Source: Anaerobacterium chartisolvens
GTDB taxonomy: Bacteria > Bacillota > Clostridia > Acetivibrionales > DSM-27016
Length of the DNA: 64,000 nt
Assembly (NCBI RefSeq): GCF_003337415.1
Contig: NZ_QPJT01000002.1
Coordinates: 175,385-239,384, forward strand
Reading direction: 5' to 3'
Below the pieces are notes generated by a model. The model saw only the letters and a program-made list of their open reading frames with translations, was not told where the DNA came from and made no database searches. Of the stretch, positions 61,150 to 64,000 are shown piece after piece. The first letter of the stretch is position 1. Each line of letters begins with the position of its first letter. A program made the position numbers and the translations under genes.

Positions 61150-62064
61150 ATGCCTATAAAGATACCTGATAACCTGCCGGCAGCAGAAATCTTAAACAGC
61201 GAAAACATCTTCGTAATGAGTGAGGAGCGTGCGTTCCATCAGGATATACGCCCGCTTAAGATAGTTATTCTCAATTTAATGCCCACAAAAATTACTACCG
61301 AAACACAAATACTCCGGCTGATAGGGAATTCGCCTTTGCAGTTGGATATTGTATTTTTGCACCCTAAGACCCATTTGTCCAAAAATACTCCTTATGAGCA
61401 TCTCATAAAATTTTACAATACCTTTGACGATATAAGGGATCAGAAATTCGACGGCATGATAATAACAGGGGCCCCGGTGGAGCAGATGGCTTTTGAGGAG
61501 GTAAACTATTGGAATGAGCTTAAGGAAATTATGACATGGAGCTATACAAATGTGACCTCAACACTCCATATTTGCTGGGGTGCTCAGGCGGGGCTTTACT
61601 TCCATTACGGTATACCGAAATATGCCCTTGGCGAAAAAATGTTCGGTATTTTTTCTCATACCGTGAACAAATTGAACGTAAAGCTTCTCAGGGGCTTTGA
61701 TGACGAGTTTTTTGTGCCTCATTCCAGGCATACCGAGATTAGAAGAGAGGACATAGAAAAAGTTCCCTGCCTGGAGATTTTGTCGGAATCTATAGATTCA
61801 GGGGTATATATTGTGGCGTTAAAGGGTGGCAGGCAGGTGTTTGTCACAGGCCATTCCGAATACGATCCCTTGACGCTCAAGGCGGAATATGACCGTGACA
61901 TATCAAGAGGAATCGACATAAAGGTTCCTAAAAACTATTTTCCTTCCGACGATCCGTCAAAATATCCTATGGTAAGATGGAGAGGACATGCCACCCTGTT
62001 GTTCTGCAACTGGCTGAATTATTACGTATATCAGGAGACACCGTACAATTTAGAGCAGGTATAG
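61150..62064 (+). CDS. metA: Homoserine O-acyltransferase MetA (probably acetyltransferase)
   Basis: 304 residues. The nucleophile is C142 in [12 protein letters not shown], with His and Glu of the catalytic set in [11 protein letters not shown]. Residue 111 is Glu (GAPVEQMAF). In this family Glu at that place goes with acetyl-CoA and Gly (E. coli) with succinyl-CoA. It makes the activated homoserine for methionine synthesis. Preceded by AAGGGGGAAG. Confidence 0.93.
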   Translation: MPIKIPDNLPAAEILNSENIFVMSEERAFHQDIRPLKIVILNLMPTKITTETQILRLIGNSPLQLDIVFLHPKTHLSKNTPYEHLIKFYNTFDDIRDQKFDGMIITGAPVEQMAFEEVNYWNELKEIMTWSYTNVTSTLHICWGAQAGLYFHYGIPKYALGEKMFGIFSHTVNKLNVKLLRGFDDEFFVPHSRHTEIRREDIEKVPCLEILSESIDSGVYIVALKGGRQVFVTGHSEYDPLTLKAEYDRDISRGIDIKVPKNYFPSDDPSKYPMVRWRGHATLLFCNWLNYYVYQETPYNLEQV

Positions 62065-62090
62065 AAGCTTGCAGCTCTTTTAAAAAACAC

Positions 62091-62141
62091 TTACCGGGCA
62101 CTCTATAAACTCTTTTTGTGAGACTTCCGAGTGCCCGGTAA
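62091..62141 (+). terminator. Terminator after metA
   Basis: Perfect 13-bp arms TTACCGGGCACTC (62091-62103) and GAGTGCCCGGTAA (62129-62141), followed by AATTTT. Confidence 0.75.
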
Positions 62142-62167
62142 AATTTTCGGCTTTATTTTGCCAGGCG

Positions 62168-62185
62168 ATGTTAAATATTTAACAT
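62168..62185. promoter_or_regulatory. Rex-like operator, distal
   Basis: ATGTTAAATATTTAACAT, a perfect palindrome with half-sites like those of clostridial Rex (TTGTTAA-N4-TTAACAA), about 100 bp upstream of the hydrogenase-operon promoter. Confidence 0.5.
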
Positions 62186-62280
62186 AAGGCTTGAGGTATA
62201 AAATTCGAGTGGAAATTAAATCAAATATAATGTATAATCTGTAAAATGACAATTAAGAAATTAAATATTCGTTAAAAACA

Positions 62281-62309
62281 TTGAAGAATAGTCGAAAATT
62301 TGATATAAT
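62281..62309 (+). promoter_or_regulatory. Promoter of the hydrogenase-type operon
   Basis: TTGAAG (62281-62286), 17 bp, TATAAT (62304-62309). The Rex-like site lies 10 bp downstream, over the expected transcription start. Confidence 0.65.
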
Positions 62310-62319
62310 ATTATAGATA

Positions 62320-62337
62320 TTGTTAAATACTTAACAA
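62320..62337. promoter_or_regulatory. Rex-like operator, proximal
   Basis: TTGTTAAATACTTAACAA fits the clostridial Rex consensus TTGTTAA-N4-TTAACAA exactly. Placed just downstream of the -10 box, it would block transcription when NADH/NAD is low. Confidence 0.75.
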
Positions 62338-62485
62338 ATGCAAGTATATTTTATTTTATAATTGTATTTTGATGTCCGATGGCTTTATTTTACAGTGGAT
62401 GTTAAAAGCAATATTTTACGATAAGTTGCTTATACTAAAGCTGCTTATGTTAAGCTTATTAATTTGGATTAGGAGGTCTGTGTCA

Positions 62486-62980
62486 ATGAGTACAAACAAC
62501 TGCTGCTGTGGATGTGTTGACGAAAAAGAGCAGAAACTGCAGGAAATTATCACAAAGTATAAGGACACCAGAGGGGCATTAATTCCGGTGCTGCATGAGG
62601 CTCAGGAGGTATACGGATATCTTCCCGTTGAGGTACAGAAGGCGATATCTGAAGGTCTTAATATACCTTTGACGGAGATATATGGGGTGGTTACCTTTTA
62701 TACCCAGTTTTCTCTAAAGCCCAAGGGAAGGTTTAAAATTAATGTCTGTATGGGTACCGCATGTTATGTTAAGGGCTCGGGGCTTGTGCTGGATAAGCTG
62801 AAGGAAAAGCTGGGCATTGATGTGGGAGAATGTACTGATGACGGAAAGTATTCATTGGATGCATGCAGGTGCATAGGCGCGTGCGGTCTGGCACCCGTAA
62901 TCATGGTTAATGATGATGTATACGGAAGGCTGGAGGCTGATGATATAGAGGGAGTAATTCAAAAATATAAGGATCTGTAA
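62486..62980 (+). CDS. NuoE/HndA-like [2Fe-2S] thioredoxin-fold subunit
   Basis: 164 residues from ATG 62486, behind AGGAGG; an upstream extension in frame is hydrophobic and has no ribosome site. The family pattern is CMGTAC...CRCIGAC, the four cysteines of a 2Fe-2S cluster. The N-terminal CCCGC is extra. In electron-bifurcating or NADP-reducing hydrogenases this subunit (HndA/HydC) relays electrons to the NuoF-like subunit. First gene of an operon that continues past the window. Confidence 0.88.
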   Translation: MSTNNCCCGCVDEKEQKLQEIITKYKDTRGALIPVLHEAQEVYGYLPVEVQKAISEGLNIPLTEIYGVVTFYTQFSLKPKGRFKINVCMGTACYVKGSGLVLDKLKEKLGIDVGECTDDGKYSLDACRCIGACGLAPVIMVNDDVYGRLEADDIEGVIQKYKDL

Positions 62981-63029
62981 TGCCGGATGGCGATACCGAT
63001 AGCATTTTAACGGGTCTGTACGGGAGAAC

Positions 63030-63599
63030 ATGAGAGATATTTCATTGCATTTAATGGATATAATACAAAATTCAATAACGGCCGGTGCCGGTAAGGTTAA
63101 GGTTTATATAAGTACTGTGTCTGCATCGGATGAGCTGAGAATTTGTATAGCCGACGACGGATCAGGAATGGATAAGGAGCTGCTGGAACGTGTGACAAGC
63201 CCCTTTTCCACCACCAGAACCACCAGAAAAATAGGCTTGGGAATTCCTTTGTTCAAATCCTCCGCCATGCAATCGGGAGGAGACCTGTATATAGAGTCGG
63301 TTAAGGGACAGGGAACGACTCTTGAGGCTGTTTTTAAGATAAGCAGTATTGACAGAATACCGTTAGGTGATATAGCCGATACTTTTGGAGCTGTTATAAG
63401 CGCCAACCCCGAAATTGATTTTGAGCTTGTGCTTATGAAAGACGGCGGCAAAAGCTTTGAATTCAGTACCGAGGAAGTAAAGGCAAGGATTTTAGAGGTT
63501 CCTATTAACAATTACGAAGTGGTGGACTGGATTAAAGAGTTTATTGATGAAGGTGTAAAGATTACATTTGGAGGTGTGTTGAATGAAATCAATAGCTGA
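63030..63599 (+). CDS. HATPase_c-domain protein (histidine-kinase-like ATP-binding)
   Basis: 189 residues. N box IIQNSITAGAGKV, G1 ADDGSGMD and G2 GLGIPLFKSSA motifs of GHKL ATPases are present, but no dimerisation or phospho-acceptor His domain. Genes of this kind are found inside clostridial Hnd/Hyd hydrogenase operons; the role there is not established. The C-terminal ~60 residues have no recognised domain. It overlaps the next gene by 17 bp. Confidence 0.8.
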   Translation: MRDISLHLMDIIQNSITAGAGKVKVYISTVSASDELRICIADDGSGMDKELLERVTSPFSTTRTTRKIGLGIPLFKSSAMQSGGDLYIESVKGQGTTLEAVFKISSIDRIPLGDIADTFGAVISANPEIDFELVLMKDGGKSFEFSTEEVKARILEVPINNYEVVDWIKEFIDEGVKITFGGVLNEINS

Positions 63600-63951
63600 G
63601 CTGGAGCAAATAAGAAAAAAGACATTGGATGAAATCAGCTTAAGGACAAATAAGAATGTTTTGAGGGTTGTAGTGGGTATGGCTACATGCGGGATTGCCG
63701 CAGGAGCAAGGCCTGTCATGAATGCATTCTTGGAGGAATTGAAGAAGAGAAATATTTCCGATGTCAGCGTGACAATGACGGGCTGTATAGGGGTGTGCAG
63801 GCTTGAGCCTGTGGTTGAGGTTATAAACCCCGACGGAGAAAAGGTAACGTATGTTAAAATGACAGCTGAGAAGGCTGTAAGAGTTGTGGCGGAGCATATA
63901 GTAAACGGTAGAGTCTGTTCGGACTTAACCATTGGCGCTGAAGAGGGCTGA
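63583..63951 (+). CDS. HndB-like (2Fe-2S) ferredoxin-domain protein
   Basis: 122 residues. The pattern MATCGIAAGARPVM and MTGCIGVCRLEPVVEV supplies four cysteines typical of thioredoxin-like 2Fe-2S proteins, as in HndB or the N-terminus of HydB. A GGAGGTG site lies in the end of the upstream gene. It would carry electrons between the NuoE-like subunit and the hydrogenase modules, whose genes should follow right after position 64000. Confidence 0.85.
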   Translation: MKSIAELEQIRKKTLDEISLRTNKNVLRVVVGMATCGIAAGARPVMNAFLEELKKRNISDVSVTMTGCIGVCRLEPVVEVINPDGEKVTYVKMTAEKAVRVVAEHIVNGRVCSDLTIGAEEG

Positions 63952-64000
63952 TAATTTGATGATTTACAGACATTCAAATTAGAGAATTGGGGGTATAAAC

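Overview
The window looks like chromosomal DNA of an anaerobic, probably spore-forming member of the Clostridia (Ruminiclostridium/Acetivibrio-like is my guess). Pointers are a SecA-FolC housekeeping block, a MoaD/ThiF-type anaerobic thiamine operon using ThiH, FolT under a tetrahydrofolate riboswitch, RNase J, YerC, a DUF4912/GH57/GT4 glucan cluster, and an NADP-reducing hydrogenase-type operon with Rex-like operators. No rRNA or tRNA gene was recognised.

Layout. 1-3.6 kb: 5' part of a secreted Ig-like repeat protein (minus strand), then a divergent EamA exporter / MocR regulator pair flanked by REP-like motifs. 3.7-12.1 kb: complete type I-C CRISPR-Cas operon (cas3-cas5c-cas8c-cas7-cas4-cas1-cas2) and a very short array (5 repeats, 4 spacers). 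12.07-13.29 kb: a REP-associated tyrosine transposase (RAYT) unit with REP-like ends that abuts the last, degenerate CRISPR repeat. 13.3-20.2 kb: cobalamin riboswitch with a BtuFCD-type importer, then an FmdE-family gene with a second FecCD-type importer. 20.3-21.7 kb: nucleotidyltransferase-like gene pair and a GNAT acetyltransferase.

22.1-35.2 kb is the standout region: three large genes forming a PUFA-synthase-like (Pfa) 'secondary lipid' polyketide synthase. Gene 1 is KS-AT-ACP-ACP-KR, gene 2 is KS-CLF-AT-DH-DH, and gene 3 is a PfaD-type enoyl reductase. A GH13 glucan branching enzyme of the eukaryote-like type follows. Near-identical halves of a small inverted-repeat element (MITE-like) lie in opposite orientation at both ends of this block (21.7 and 37.5 kb), the right one between a TPP riboswitch and thiG.

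37.3-42.9 kb: TPP-riboswitch-controlled thiGH-(thiD2-thiE)-thiC-thiS-thiF. 42.9-44.4 kb: a second MITE-like element, a THF riboswitch with folT, and a 35-residue membrane peptide gene. 44.5-55.1 kb: yerC, hypothetical genes, secA, folC, a TPR protein, a patatin, thrC and a cupin. 55.1-59.1 kb: glucan genes (GH57 branching enzyme, DUF4912, GT4). 59.3-62.1 kb: RNase J and MetA. 62.1-64.0 kb: start of a hydrogenase operon (NuoE-like, HATPase, 2Fe-2S protein) running off the right edge.

Several units show direct cis-regulation in the sequence: cobalamin, TPP and THF riboswitches, Rex-like operators, and leader hairpins before fmdE, thrC and metA. All functional statements rest on motif reading; no database search was run.
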